This document shows, one piece after another, positions 34,214-45,200 of a DNA stretch of 64,000 nt. The translations under genes were made by a program, and so were the position numbers. Positions within the stretch are counted from its first letter, which is position 1. Every line of letters starts with the position of its first letter. Under the pieces are notes generated by a model. That model searched no databases. It saw nothing but the letters and a program-made list of their open reading frames with translations, and was not told the DNA's origin. This stretch comes from Hydrangea macrophylla (taxonomy: Eukaryota > Streptophyta > Magnoliopsida > Cornales > Hydrangeaceae), in assembly GCA_033977485.1 (NCBI GenBank), contig CM066988.1, positions 31,120,001 through 31,184,000 on the forward strand, in the 5' to 3' direction.

Positions 34214-36811
34214 TCACCTTCCCTGTGGGTTAACCAGCTGTGAAAACTCAACCTCAACTGCGGTATTTGATCCATTGTTTCCCCTTGCTGAAGATTCTCC
34301 CACTGACTCCATTTTTTGATCTACATTAGTCTGTTCATCTACACCTGGGCCCTCTTCTGCTTTTCTCTCTTTGGGGACCTGACTATCAGAAAAGGTATTT
34401 TCTCCGCTATTTGCATGCATCCAGGCTTCATGAACTTGCAGTATATACTCCAAATGCCACAAGACTTCCCCCATAGTAGGCCGACTCTTCCCCTCATCCG
34501 CGAGACACTTTTCCGCAACCTCCCCAAATTTCACTAATGAATCCGGACAATATTTCCCTTTGAGCCGTGGATCAATAATGGTTTCAAGTGATTTTTGCCT
34601 TTGCCACCTCATTGCCCATTCTGCAAGATTGATCTGATCTTTCGGCAAACTCGGATTTATAACAGCCCGAGCACAAACAACCTCGAACAATACCACTCCA
34701 AAAGAATAAACATCGGACTTCTCAGTTAACTGCTGTCGCCTAAAATATTCTGGATCAAGATATCCGAAACTGCCCTTCACCGCAGTACTAACATGGGTAT
34801 GTTCAAGGGCAGGACCATCTTTTGACAACCCAAAATCAGCCATTTTTGCCACGAAATTTTCATCTAACAAAATATTGGTTGTCTTGACATCTCGGTGAAT
34901 GATTCCCCGCTCTGCACCCGTGTGAAGGTAATGCAGACCCCGAGCAGCACCAATGCAGACTTCTAATCTCTGCTTCCAGCTCAACGGCGGGAGATCACTC
35001 CCAAAGAGATGACTTCTGAGGGTCCCGTTTGCCATGTACTCGTACACCAAAATCATCTCGTTCTGTTCTTCACAAAACCCAATCATCGAAACTAAATGCC
35101 TATGCCTTAGTTTCGAAAGCATCTCGATCTCCGTTTCAAATTCCTTAAGGCCTTGCTCGGATTGCGGGTTGGCCCGCTTAATAGCAGCAAGTGTACCGTC
35201 TTCAATCTCCCCTTTGTACACTTTACCAAACCCTCCAACTCCAATCACTAAACTTTCCTCAAAATTATTGGTAGCCGCTTTTATCTCAGCTAACATAAAC
35301 CACCTTCCAACTCTAGTGGTAGCCACAGAACCATATGGATTTGGATTCGCCATCGACCGTTTAGCATTAGCAGTGCTATTCGAAACGGCACCGTGAAGGA
35401 AAAGAGGGCGCCAACCAGGCGAACTTTTCAGGTCACCAGACTTATTGTTTTGTTTTTTGCATAAACAAAGAATAATCGTAAATAAAGTAGCAAGAACGGA
35501 AATAGAAGCTATACCTGCTCCAATTCCCACCCAAAGGATTAAACTTTTTGAATTTTTCTTCGCTCTGGAGTTTTGATCATATTTCTCTCTATAGGCAAGA
35601 TTCCCATTTCGACTCAGCTTAAAAATCTCGAGCCCATTCAAAAGCGCATCGGTTCCCGAGCCACTGCCTCCCGCATCGGGCCCCAATTGAATCCAAAGGG
35701 TGTTGGTGTTTGAGGACACAAAGTCGAGATAATCCTGATGATAGGCTTTGTTCATTCCTCCTGCTCGGACAAAAACATCGAAATTATCTGCAGCCGTCCG
35801 ATTGTTAATGTAGATTCTAAAGATTCTCTGGTTTGCCTTATCAAATATAAGCTCACAGAAATGTAATCGAATCAAGTAATCAAAATCGGGGTCCACTTCA
35901 AATTTCCACGACATGTTGAATCTCTTCTCCAAGACTTCGGTGTTTGACATTGTCCGTGCTGTTTCATATACAAGAAGAGGAGCCACTGAAGTATCATTAC
36001 CCAAAGCATAGGTAATATTCAAGCTGTTCCTGATTTCTGATCCAGCATCTGCCGTGAACATATAGCTAGAATCCGCTTCCCAATTTCTCCAAAGACCTGA
36101 ATCATTATCGGGTTTAATCTCAGAACCCCCCACATTCAATCTATACATAGTTTCAATTCCCCGTTTGGTCAAACTGAGAGTGTTTCCACTATTTCCACCT
36201 ACTTTGCTTACAGTTTCAACAAACAACTTATCTACAACGGGTACAATTTCTATGGCATTCACAAAGCCAAACGACCCTTTAACCGGATTGAACTCAATTA
36301 CAAGAAAACCCAGATCGAGATTGAGGAAGTACTCTTTGATCAAAACAGATGAACTTGAATTGCTTCCTGAACTCTGTAAATACAAGTTCTTGTGCAATAT
36401 CTCTCCAGGGACATTGAACTCTGAAACCAATTTCAGTCCATTCGCTTGGACATCAAATGAAGATTCGTTGACATTATAAATTGGGATGGACAAGGGATGG
36501 AAATGAAGCCTGAGAAAATAATTTCCCTGGGTTCCTAAGAATGTGTAATTCAAGCTCTCAGTGAAAAACCGGGCAGTTTCGTAGAGTGGTGTAAAGGCCG
36601 AACTGCCGCCAATTGTGGCGGTAGCGGCGATTCCAGGAGCACTGAGTGTTAGATTGTTATCAGGAATCAAGTCACCAACCCATCTCCTACCATCCGCATT
36701 AATAGTGGAATTTGTACCACAATTTACCAGAATAGACTTAGTTTCAGCTTCTCCAATTCTAACAAACCAAGAGACTAACACTAGGAAAATCAAGCCCAAA
36801 ACATTCATCAT
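34214..36811 (-). CDS. HERK2: CrRLK1L receptor-like kinase, HERK2 type
   Basis: Single-exon, 865-residue plasma-membrane receptor kinase of the Catharanthus roseus RLK1-like family. Residues about 1-22 (MMNVLGLIFLVLVSWFVRIG) are a signal peptide. Residues about 29-402 form a tandem malectin-like ectodomain with many N-X-S/T sites. Residues about 423-451 span the membrane, then a juxtamembrane GWRPLFLHG and a Ser/Thr kinase (about 517-789). The kinase has glycine loop IGVGGFGKVY, catalytic Lys545, IHRDVK (RD kinase, about 638-643), DFG 659-661 and GSFGYLDPEYF. The tail ends FSQLVNPQGR, a family ending. The kinase and juxtamembrane match my memory of Arabidopsis HERK2 (At1g30570) best; HERK proteins act in cell-growth and wall sensing. 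Start: the frame opens 24 nt further upstream only with a TTG, so the first ATG (36,811, second at 36,808) is chosen. No disruptions seen. Confidence 0.93.
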   Translation of the reverse strand: MMNVLGLIFLVLVSWFVRIGEAETKSILVNCGTNSTINADGRRWVGDLIPDNNLTLSAPGIAATATIGGSSAFTPLYETARFFTESLNYTFLGTQGNYFLRLHFHPLSIPIYNVNESSFDVQANGLKLVSEFNVPGEILHKNLYLQSSGSNSSSSVLIKEYFLNLDLGFLVIEFNPVKGSFGFVNAIEIVPVVDKLFVETVSKVGGNSGNTLSLTKRGIETMYRLNVGGSEIKPDNDSGLWRNWEADSSYMFTADAGSEIRNSLNITYALGNDTSVAPLLVYETARTMSNTEVLEKRFNMSWKFEVDPDFDYLIRLHFCELIFDKANQRIFRIYINNRTAADNFDVFVRAGGMNKAYHQDYLDFVSSNTNTLWIQLGPDAGGSGSGTDALLNGLEIFKLSRNGNLAYREKYDQNSRAKKNSKSLILWVGIGAGIASISVLATLFTIILCLCKKQNNKSGDLKSSPGWRPLFLHGAVSNSTANAKRSMANPNPYGSVATTRVGRWFMLAEIKAATNNFEESLVIGVGGFGKVYKGEIEDGTLAAIKRANPQSEQGLKEFETEIEMLSKLRHRHLVSMIGFCEEQNEMILVYEYMANGTLRSHLFGSDLPPLSWKQRLEVCIGAARGLHYLHTGAERGIIHRDVKTTNILLDENFVAKMADFGLSKDGPALEHTHVSTAVKGSFGYLDPEYFRRQQLTEKSDVYSFGVVLFEVVCARAVINPSLPKDQINLAEWAMRWQRQKSLETIIDPRLKGKYCPDSLVKFGEVAEKCLADEGKSRPTMGEVLWHLEYILQVHEAWMHANSGENTFSDSQVPKERKAEEGPGVDEQTNVDQKMESVGESSARGNNGSNTAVEVEFSQLVNPQGR

Positions 36812-37250
36812 GACTTGGATTTTCAGAATAAACAACTCAATAAAACACCTGGGTATTTATTCTATTTTTTTTCTTCACACTAAGAGAAACAAAAGGGAGA
36901 AGACCAGACCCTCAGCTTCAAATGCAAACATCAGCAATTATTGAAGAAACACTCAGAACCATCGAAGCATGAAAACCCTTAATTTTGAATCGCATTAGCA
37001 CCTATTTTACAAGAACTCAACAAGGGTTTATCTAATTAGAAAACAAGCTCAAAATCATAAACTTTATGGAGTCTCATTAACTTGCACAACTTAGATTCAA
37101 CTTCTAGCATAAAAGTTACATTACCTGAATCTGAAGAATCAAAACCCACCAATTTTCTCCAACCAATCATTTCCCAGACCAAACAGAACCCAATAAATTG
37201 CAGATCTGAACCCAGAAGAATCAGAAGAAAAGGGGTTGATATTAACAAAT
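36812..37250 (-). promoter_or_regulatory. Probable 5'UTR with one intron and a uORF
   Basis: Upstream of the kinase ATG, the minus strand has a good donor ATTCAG|GTAATG (intron from 37,124) and a good acceptor TTTGTTTCTCTTAG (intron end 36,880). This gives a predicted 245-bp 5'UTR intron. An ATG at 37,170 opens a short frame beginning MIGWRKLVGFD. If the intron is removed, it ends after 16 codons directly behind the junction; if retained, after about 44 codons. A weak TATAAAG is at 37,577-37,583. Predictions from sequence only. Confidence 0.4.
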
Positions 37251-37803
37251 AGCAATGGCGAAATACACTATTGATGTAGAAGATTCAATGTGCTGTTCTC
37301 ACAAACGAGTCTGAAAATCTGAAGAAAAACTCAAATAAGTGATGATGGGCCTAGAAATTGGTGTTTTGTGAATAATAGAGAAAGTAGAACATGGGTTGGG
37401 TGGGATTTGAAATTGGAACAGACTGGAAAACATTGATATCAGCTTCTCTGTTTGATTCTTTAGAAGAAAAAAAAAAAAAAAAAAAGATAAAGAATCTGAC
37501 ACAGTCATATCTGTATTGTCTAACTTTATTACAGTACATAATATTTGTTGTAACTGGTGTAGTAGCTATTCTACTTCTTTATAAAAAAATCAAATATCTT
37601 TTTTTTGATGAAAACAAAAATGACTATTTTTTTTTAATCACAAATTCTTTGGTATAAGGTTAATGCCAAAAATTATTAATCCCAAAGTAAAAAGTATTTT
37701 TAACGATATTTTTTATTTTTAGTGACACTTTCTGTTTTACATTAGTAATTTCTACTTTAATATTTATATTTTCTTAATTTATTGTAGATGCATTATATAT
37801 ATA
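37251..37803. other. Upstream region of the receptor kinase gene
   Basis: Likely promoter and 5'UTR of the minus-strand gene. A 19-20 nt poly(A) run on the plus strand (37,469-37,487; poly(T) in gene orientation) is the only clear feature. No other gene. Confidence 0.4.
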
Positions 37804-37975
37804 GGACAGTGCTTTTGTGCAGTAAACACAGTACAATTCGCATTGTGCTAATCACAGTTTGCACAGTAAAACTGTCCAATTTTTAAAAACTGCTTTTACA
37901 AAAACAGTTTAATTGTGCAAAGTGTGAATAGCACAATACAAACTGTAATGTGCTAACTGCACAGAAGCATTTTCC
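37804..37975. mobile_element. MITE, 172 bp, TA-rich target
   Basis: Left end GGACAGTGCTTTTGTGCAGT and reverse complement of the right end GGAAAATGCTTCTGTGCAGT pair over about 75 bp. Both arms contain TTGTGCTA and CACAGTTTG/CACACTTTG words. Flanked on both sides by ATATATATA (9 bp), which fits a TA-rich duplication but is low-complexity. Confidence 0.65.
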
Positions 37976-38324
37976 ATATATATATATGAGGCTGTTAATC
38001 TATAGCAGGATGGTGGTAGATTTAGCAGTATACAATAGTTTTTTTAGTGATGAAAAATGTGTTTTTAGTAATGAAATGTTTGCCACTAAATGTTTTAACT
38101 TTTAGCGACGAAAAATTTCGTCACTAAAATCTATTTTTCGTCGCTAAAAAACCCTTCACTGTAGGTTAGCAAATCCGAGTGACAGCTGTTGGTCCCCAGA
38201 AAATGGACCTCCATTATTTATGAGGTGGGTCACATGCACATGTCTGGAAGTTGATCAGCAGTTAACTATTATCCTCTCACAGTATCCCGAAATTACCCTT
38301 CTCTTTTTATTATATTTTTAAAAA
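37976..38324. repeat. Intergenic DNA with TTTAGCGACGAAA subterminal-type repeats
   Basis: At 38,080-38,155 there are inverted and direct copies of TTTTAGYGACGAAA / TTTCGTCRCTAAAA. This word is common in the subterminal parts of plant DNA transposons (CACTA-like). No full element end or transposase is seen. Confidence 0.35.
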
Positions 38325-38334
38325 GGGTTTTGTT

Positions 38335-38457
38335 GTAGAACGCCCCTTGTGCTCCCGTCGGGCCAATCTCTTGGGTTCCCACTTGCTTGGATTGGGTGTG
38401 TGCGTGTGTGTGGCGTGTGTCATCCAGGTAAGTAATCAAAAAAAAAAAAAAAAAAAA
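38335..38457 (+). mobile_element. 5'-truncated SINE, 10-bp TSD, poly(A)
   Basis: The same SINE family as 32,684-32,914: GTAGAACGCCCCTTGTGCTC, then CCCGTCGGGCC, ending CATCCAGGTAAGTAATC and about 19 A. It lacks the B-box half. Flanked by GGGTTTTGTT (38,325-38,334 and 38,458-38,467), possibly extended by adjoining A residues. It landed 10 bp inside the tip of the fold-back element at 38,458-38,835, splitting its end. Confidence 0.85.
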
Positions 38458-38835
38458 GGGTTTTGTTAACATGTGCCTTTAGAGTATATGTTAAGGTTTC
38501 AAAAGTGGAAATAAATAACAATAATGCTACATATACTCTGAAAAGTACATCAAAATGCACAACTTTGCTTAAAAAGGTTGGACCTTGTGCTGAAAAGCCT
38601 GCACACACAAAAGTGGGTGTTTTATGTGTGCAAACTTTTCAGCACAGAGTCCAACCTTTTTAAGCAAGGTTGTACATTTTAATGTGCTTTTTAGAGTGCA
38701 TGTAGCATTACTCAATAAATAATGGAGACAAACACTGAATCCTACACTGGACATTGAAACCCATACTGTACTCCCCATTTATGTCCACTTTTAGAACCTT
38801 AACAAATGTCTTAATGGCACATGTTAACAAAACCC
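38458..38835. mobile_element. Fold-back element with a second fold-back nested inside
   Basis: Outer arms GGGTTTTGTTAACATGTGCC (38,458) and its complement ending 38,835 pair over about 70 bp, including GTTAAGGTTYYAAAAGTGG. Inside, 38,522-38,710 is an independent hairpin. Its arms TAATGCTACATATACTCTGA and TAATGCTACATGCACTCTAA pair almost end to end, sharing CTTGCTTAAAAAGGTTGGAC-like sequence. Spurious open frames on both strands here come from the symmetry. Confidence 0.7.
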
Positions 38836-39071
38836 TTTTAAAAAAGCAGTAGCTTGTCTTCTTCCCCTTCCGTGCCAATAGTACCGCTCTACGAATTGCC
38901 AAAAGAGAAGTTCTAGGGCGATTTCCTTTTGGAACTCTCTATGGACCAAATTTGTCATATATGGCAAGAAAAATAGTTTCCAATGCAGGACACTTGGAAA
39001 AGGAAGTCCAAAAAGGAGTCTCCCCAATTTTTTCCTTGCCAAAAGGAGATGACTTGGGTATAGTTAGATGA
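38836..39071. other. Unassigned intergenic DNA
   Basis: No recognisable gene or repeat. A weak self-complementary GGCAAGAAAA/TTTTCCTTGCC pair is the only structure. Confidence 0.3.
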
Positions 39072-39192
39072 GTGTTGTGCAAACTGCGGCACAGTTTGCA
39101 CAGTATTTTTTCAAAAAACTATTTTTTTTTTATTATTAAAAAAAAATGTGCAAACGCTGTGCAAACTGTGAGAGGCACAGTTTGCACAGCAC
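39072..39192. mobile_element. Fold-back element related to the 37,804 MITE
   Basis: Left arm GTGTTGTGCAAACTGCGGCA and reverse complement of the right arm GTGCTGTGCAAACTGTGCCT pair across a T/A-rich loop. Both arms repeat CACAGTTTGCACAG, the word also in the 37,804-37,975 MITE, so the two are probably kin. Confidence 0.6.
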
Positions 39193-40320
39193 CTATCCAA
39201 CGGTACCCATGTCTTCTCCTTGCCAAAAATTATACTACCTTGATGGTTGGTATGATACCTACAGCTTTTTTTGCCTTAGAGAATTGTGAAGCTTGTTTTG
39301 CTGGTACTAGTAAAACTAGAGTGTTGAAAAAAAAAATGTGTACAATGGGATGAGATTAACTACCTTTTTATATTTATTTATGGTTTGGCTTAATCTTAGG
39401 CAACTCCAAATGATTGATTCCTTATCTATTGTATATATGTTGCGATTCACTCCACCGGCGAATTGAAAAACACACTATGAATATAATTCTCCCATCATTA
39501 TTGTACTGTCTTAAAAAAAATTACAATTTGATTTTCCTTTCCGAAAGGCAAATTGGAGGTAAACATATGTTTTTTGAGTTTATTAGTTCAATGTAGCAAT
39601 TGTCAAAAACCAAAAAAAATAATCCCAAGGGCTTGTGAAAGAGATAATAATCCTAAAGGCAAAATATGTTTTTTTTTTTGGTATACACTTAATATTTTTT
39701 AGTGGACTTAGGTTTTGACCATTGGGATTGTGAAAGAGATAAATGATCGCTTCATCACTCTTGTTTTAAGATAGCTGGATTTTCTTAAAGGCTTGGTGGA
39801 ACTTCTGTTTATGTGGGAACTATTTGGTGGGTTAGTTGGACATTTATGAAGCAAAACTCATACTCCTTGGTAATGAATGTATAAGAAGTCAAATGATTAA
39901 TTAAAAAAAACTACAAACCAAAAAATATTTAATTATAATAGTTTGTCATAGTGGTGCCAATTTTTTTGTTATAGGTTACAATTTTTTTTCATGGTGATTA
40001 CACATTTTTGTCATAGTTACAAAAACCACATTTGTTACAAAAAAAAATTTTCATAGGCTACAGTTTTGTCATGATGGTTACAATTTTTTGTCATAAGTTA
40101 CAATTTTTTATTATCAAAGTAACACGTGACTGCCTAATAACCTCACATTCTACTCTCTAATACGTTCAAAACCACAGCACATACCACAGAATTTTGCTTA
40201 ATGTATAACTACAAACGTTATATACAATGGTGCATATACAAGATTGTACCACAATTATGGAGAGAGACCACCGCGTGGGTGTACTCAAAAGCGACATCCA
40301 GAGAGACTTTTAAGGGTTTT
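39193..40320. repeat. AT-rich intergenic DNA with a short degenerate repeat
   Basis: No gene. At 39,940-40,110 a T-rich unit around TTTGTCATAGGTTACAATTT recurs six or so times with variation. The last five bases (40,316-40,320, GTTTT) are the left target duplication of the Athila element. Confidence 0.5.
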
Positions 40321-40498
40321 TGATCGGGAGAGAACAAATCTCAATTATACGCCTTAACTCACATTTGTTAGTCGTTTTTATCCTGTTTTTATGTAATTTT
40401 ACTTTATTTTCTATTTTCTATCAGGTTTTAGAAGAAAACAAGTATATCAGGTTAAACAAGGTGAAAAAGCAGGAAGAAAGAAGCAGAAAAAGACACAT

Positions 40499-40634
40499 CG
40501 CGCGCGCGGTCCGCGGGAGCGAAAATCCGAGAATCGCTCGCGCGATCCGCTCGCGCGAAACCCCAATAAATCGCTCGCGCGATTCGCGCGCGCGAGGTTC
40601 CAAATGTCGCGCTCGCGCGACCCGCTCGCGCGAT
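40499..40634 (+). repeat. GC-rich palindrome cluster in the LTR
   Basis: About four units of 30-40 bp built from CGCTCGCGCGA half-words, for example TCGCTCGCGCGATCCGCTCG. They lie about 140 bp upstream of the LTR TATA box, in otherwise AT-rich DNA. Repeated at 55,602-55,738 in the 3' LTR, and in related form after pol. Confidence 0.9.
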
Positions 40635-40775
40635 ATGTGTAAAAACCAAAGTTGCGTATTTCAGTATTCTAAAGAGTCCTGTGCAGACGAAATTACTTGA
40701 AGACGTCCAGATTGGAAATAACTGCTGTTTCAGTGCAATACGAATTGAAAAAGGCTTCTAGAAACCCTTGTAAAC

Positions 40776-40784
40776 TATATATAT
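40776..40784 (+). promoter_or_regulatory. TATA box of the LTR promoter
   Basis: TATATATAT within AAACTATATATATCTAG. Transcription would start roughly 30 bp downstream, leaving about 900 bp of R and U5. Confidence 0.6.
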
Positions 40785-41726
40785 CTAGTTTTTATGATTT
40801 TTAAGGGTTACACACCTGGAGAGCAATTCACCAATACATTCATTCAGCACTTTTTGAAGACAAGAGGAAGGTTTCTAATGGCTTACATCAACTCCATCTT
40901 CATGCTTTCATCCATCATGAGCAACTAAAACTCCTAATCTAGGGTTTCAATGAAACTCTAGCTATGTAAAGGGGGATTCTACGCTTCTTTATTCTAAGAT
41001 TTTATGTTTATGGATAGTGATTGTATGTTGGTGGATTTTATATAATCAGTTTTTAATATTAATAATCAAGAGTACTTTGGATCTAGTCTTGTCTTAGATT
41101 TTTCCTTATGCTTGTTGAATTCAATAGTCCTTGATTTCTGTGATTGATAGGAGTATTTACATACAATGGTGCTTATGTGATTGTGATGTTTACATCTTTT
41201 TATAATCCATGCTTAGGAAAGATGAGTTATGCTACACCCTAGTTATAGGTAGATAATTTATGTGAACCATAGATGGATTATGTTTAGATTAAACTAACGA
41301 TATCTTCTTGACGATACTATTGGGCTTGTAGCTACAATAGATCATAACTATCCAAACATAGAACTTAGAATAAGAAGTGTAGACCCTTAATGCATAGTTA
41401 GTGGTGGATTTGTAATCCTAGGTCCCATCTCCATATATTTACATCAATTTCCAAGTTTGCATTTAAGTTTACTTAGATTTAATTTTAGATCTTATTCACA
41501 TAAATTCATAGTTTAATTCATAGTTTAAAGTAGTAGTGATAATTAAAACCTAAATCAATTCAACTTTCGATTTTCTTATAACTAGATATATTAGATTTTA
41601 GTAATTAAAGGATTAAAAGTTAACAATCTCTGTGGGTTCGACCTTTACTTTCCACACTACAAATCTTTTGAAAGTAAAGCATAAATAAGCATACTTTTAT
41701 ATCTTGATTCCGACAAGATCAATTTT

Positions 41727-41744
41727 TGGCGCCGTTGCCGGGGA
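41727..41744 (+). other. Primer-binding site, tRNA-Asp(GTC)
   Basis: TGGCGCCGTTGCCGGGGA, an 18-nt exact complement of the 3' end of plant tRNA-Asp(GTC) including CCA as I recall it. It starts 5 nt after the LTR. Athila elements characteristically use this primer. Confidence 0.9.
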
Positions 41745-42225
41745 TTGAAATAATTTTTGCCGTTAATTATTAGAATCATAATTTACTTAGTTAGTAAATA
41801 TTAGTTTCCATTTTATTTTCTTTGTTTTTCGTTTTACTTTTGAGTTGCTAAATTTATCCTTGTCCTGCAGTTCACAAGTCATCAAGATCTAGTACGTTCG
41901 AGTGGAGCAGCTGTGCACGCCAACGGAGCTTACGCGAACCTGCAAAGAAAATTGAAATAGAAATCAAAAACAAGTAAATTCGCTAAGTTTTTAAATTTCA
42001 CATCAACCACTGTAAGTCAGGGCGCTGAGACGCAATACGTGCATTAGGGTAGGTGTGGAGTGAGCACTGCATTAGCTAGGAAACCCGGGGCGCTGGGCTT
42101 GACGCGGTCATTGCATTACAGGATAATTTCATGCATCATATTAGTCTTGTGTGCTTGCATGCTTGGTTATTAGCGTAGCTAGTTTTGTTTTTTTTTTTTT
42201 GTTTTATTGAGTCGGTCCGTAGTTT
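41745..42225 (+). other. Untranslated leader of the Athila element
   Basis: No ORF of interest between the PBS and the gag ATG. Confidence 0.6.
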
Positions 42226-45200
42226 ATGTTTGGAACTCGTTCAACTAAACCTGAATTGAATCCGCTTAATCTCGAACTTGAACGCATACTTAGAGGCTTT
42301 AGGTCATCAACCCAAGCTTCGAGAGCTTGGTTGATGTTAGACGACGAGTCCACACCTGAACCGTCATCTTCATTTGAATTAGAAATCCGTAGTACGCGTA
42401 ATCGCTTAAGAAAAACTAAAACAATAAAAATCGAACCTATTCTGATGACCGATTTTGGACAAAACCGGAATAATGGGAATAATCGGAATGAGGGGGATAA
42501 TCCTAACATACCCCCACCACCACCATTAAAGGACTATTTCACTCCTACGGCTTATACACCACCGTCGTGTATTGCATTGCCAGAAGTGACGGCAGCTCAT
42601 TTTGAAATTAAATCCTCAACTATTGCGCTCCTGCCGTCATTCCACGGGCGTGTTAAGGAAGACCCTTATAATCACCTAGGCGAATTTCAGGGTATTTGTG
42701 CGACTTTAAAGATTCAGAACTTAACAGATGATGAATTGAAAATGCGTCTGTTTCCGTTTTCACTTAAAGATAAAGCGAAGTATTGGCTCCAATCGTTGGA
42801 GCCAAATTCAATAAGAACATGGGATGAGTTGCAAACTGCGTTCCTACAAAAGTTTTTCCCCATAACTAGAACGAATCAGATTAGAAAATCAATAACTAAT
42901 TTTACAATGCAAGATGGGGAGACACTTTACGATACGTGGGAACAGTTTAAAGAACTCTTACGTTCTTGCCCTCATCACCAGATACCTAAATGGCAGCTGG
43001 TGCAAGTTTTTTATGAAGGATTGATTCCTGCCGTTAGAAATACAGTCGATGCTATTTGTGCGGGAACGTTCCTCCACAAAAGTGCCGATGAGGCATGGAA
43101 GATATTTGAAACATTAAGTGAAAACTCTATGCATCAAGCGGTATCCATACGACCTGAAGGACACCTTCTACCTAATCCAAAGAGAGAGGCGAAAGTTGAG
43201 TCTAATCATTCGTATGAAATTCAAGAACTAAATAGAAAAATGGACCAACTTATGATGATGGGCCGCATGCAAGGCCCACCTTATTCTACTGAAGTATGCC
43301 AGTTATGCTCAGATTCGTCACATTCAACATTAGCATGCCCGTCCGCATCCCAGTTCCCGAAATTTGTAGAACAACATATAAATGCGGTTCAACAGTTCCA
43401 ACGACCTAATTATAACCCCACGGGGTATAAACCAAACACGACATGGGGACCTCATCCGAACCTTTCTTGGAACTTCAATAGTGAGAAACCGTACTCGAAA
43501 CCCGATACGACTAATTTTCCTAATGCGTATGAACCACAATCTAATCAGTATCAACCGCCTCCGAACCAACAAAGTCAATACCAACAGCCTCCCTTCCGTG
43601 CTAATCCTCCTAGGGATAAAACCTTCGAAGAGAGCGTGTTGGCATCATTAAAAACTTTAGAGGCCCAATCACAATCGCAGTCTCAACTTGTAAATTCCCA
43701 TACGCAATCTATAGCGAAATTAGAGTCCCAAATGGGACAATTAGCTAATACATTGAATAGGCGTAATGAGGGAAAACTACCAAGTCAACCTGTTCAAAAT
43801 CCTAAAGGTCAGTATGAGGTGACTTTGGCGAGTGATCAAGTTAACGCTGTTTCGACAAGGACAACTGAACGTCCTGAGGAGGTCGTACCTCCTCCCGAGG
43901 CGAGAAAAGATAAAGATAAAGAAAAAGAAAGGGGTGAAAAGGATGAGAATTCTACTCTAGTTTCAAAAGATGTCAATCCTTTGATATCAAATAAAACATC
44001 GAAAATAGCAAGTCCTTCCGATTATGTGCCTAGGATGCCCATTCCACCGAGCGGGGAAGCCCCGGCTCACTTCACTAAAAAGAGCACGAAACCGGAAGAT
44101 ATACTTGAAATATTTAGAGAAGTAAAAATCAATATTCCCCTACTAGATGCAATTAAACAGATACCCCCTTATGCTAAGTTCTTAAAGGATCTATGCACTC
44201 AGAAAAGGAAGTCTAGAAACCATCTATCTAAGAAAGTGTTCCTAACAGAAAAGGTTAGTTCCCTGTTTACCACTAACACTCTCAAATATAAAGACCCGGG
44301 TACTCCAACCATCGCTTGTCACATACGTGATAAATACATTCACCGGGCTCTTCTTGATTTAGGTGCGAGTGTGAATTTGATACCCTATTCAGTTTACGAA
44401 CATTTGGGTTTAGGAGAACTTAAACCGACTGCGGCCACTTTACAATTAGCCGATAGGTCAATTAAGGTTCCACGGGGGGTAGTAGAGGATGTATTGGTAA
44501 AAGTTGATAAATGCTATTATCCGGTCGATTTTATCGTACTAGACACCGAACCCGTCCTAGATGCTAGTAAACAAGTTCCAGTCATTCTAGGACGCCCTTT
44601 CCTAGCTACGGCTAATTCAATTATTAACTGTAGGACTGGTGTAATGGATATAACTTTTGGCAACATGACCGTGCGTCTTAACGTCTTCAATGCATCGAAT
44701 CAACCATATAGAGATGATGAAGAGGCCGATTGCTATGCCATAGACTTAATAGATGAATTAGTCGAAGAGGCAGCGCCTTTTATGTTGACTAAGGAAGCGT
44801 TGGAAGCATGCTTGTCACATTTCAATTTTAATGATTTCAACATTGATACAAATATTGAAGATGTAAATACGCTATTGGAATCAGCAAACACAACCAATGC
44901 TCTCCCATGGAAACCGAAAATAGAAGCTTTACCGCCTCTTGCACATGAACCAGCCCTACCGTCCATTCAGTGTTCTCCAACACTCGAACTTAAACCATTG
45001 CCGGATTCTTTAAAGTATGCATTCCTAGGAACGAACGCAACCCTTCCCATTATAATTGCGTCAAATTTAACTGAAATTCAGGAAGTACAACTAATAAAGG
45101 TTCTGGGTAATCATAAAAAGGCAATAGGATGGACGGTCGCTGATCTAAAAGGAATTGACCCGTCAGTTTGCATGCATAGAATCAATTTAGAAGAGAATGC

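Larger units (their letters stand above)
40321..41721 (+). repeat. 5' LTR of the Athila element
   Basis: 1,401 bp, from TGATCGGGAG to GACAAGATCA. A GC-rich palindromic cluster is at 40,499-40,634 and a TATA box (TATATATAT) at 40,776-40,784. The open frame from its first bases to 40,700 is a by-product of the GC-rich block and has no protein support. Confidence 0.95.

Noticed and set aside
35034..36944. Plus-strand frames opposite the receptor kinase
   Set aside because: Shadows of the HERK2-like coding sequence.
38463..38778. Similar proteins on both strands
   Set aside because: They are the two arms of a fold-back element read in opposite directions.
40321..40700. Arg/Ser-rich open frame at the start of the LTR (and its twin at 55,425)
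   Set aside because: Lies in the LTR and opens with a non-ATG codon; caused by the GC-rich palindrome cluster and not conserved between the two LTRs.
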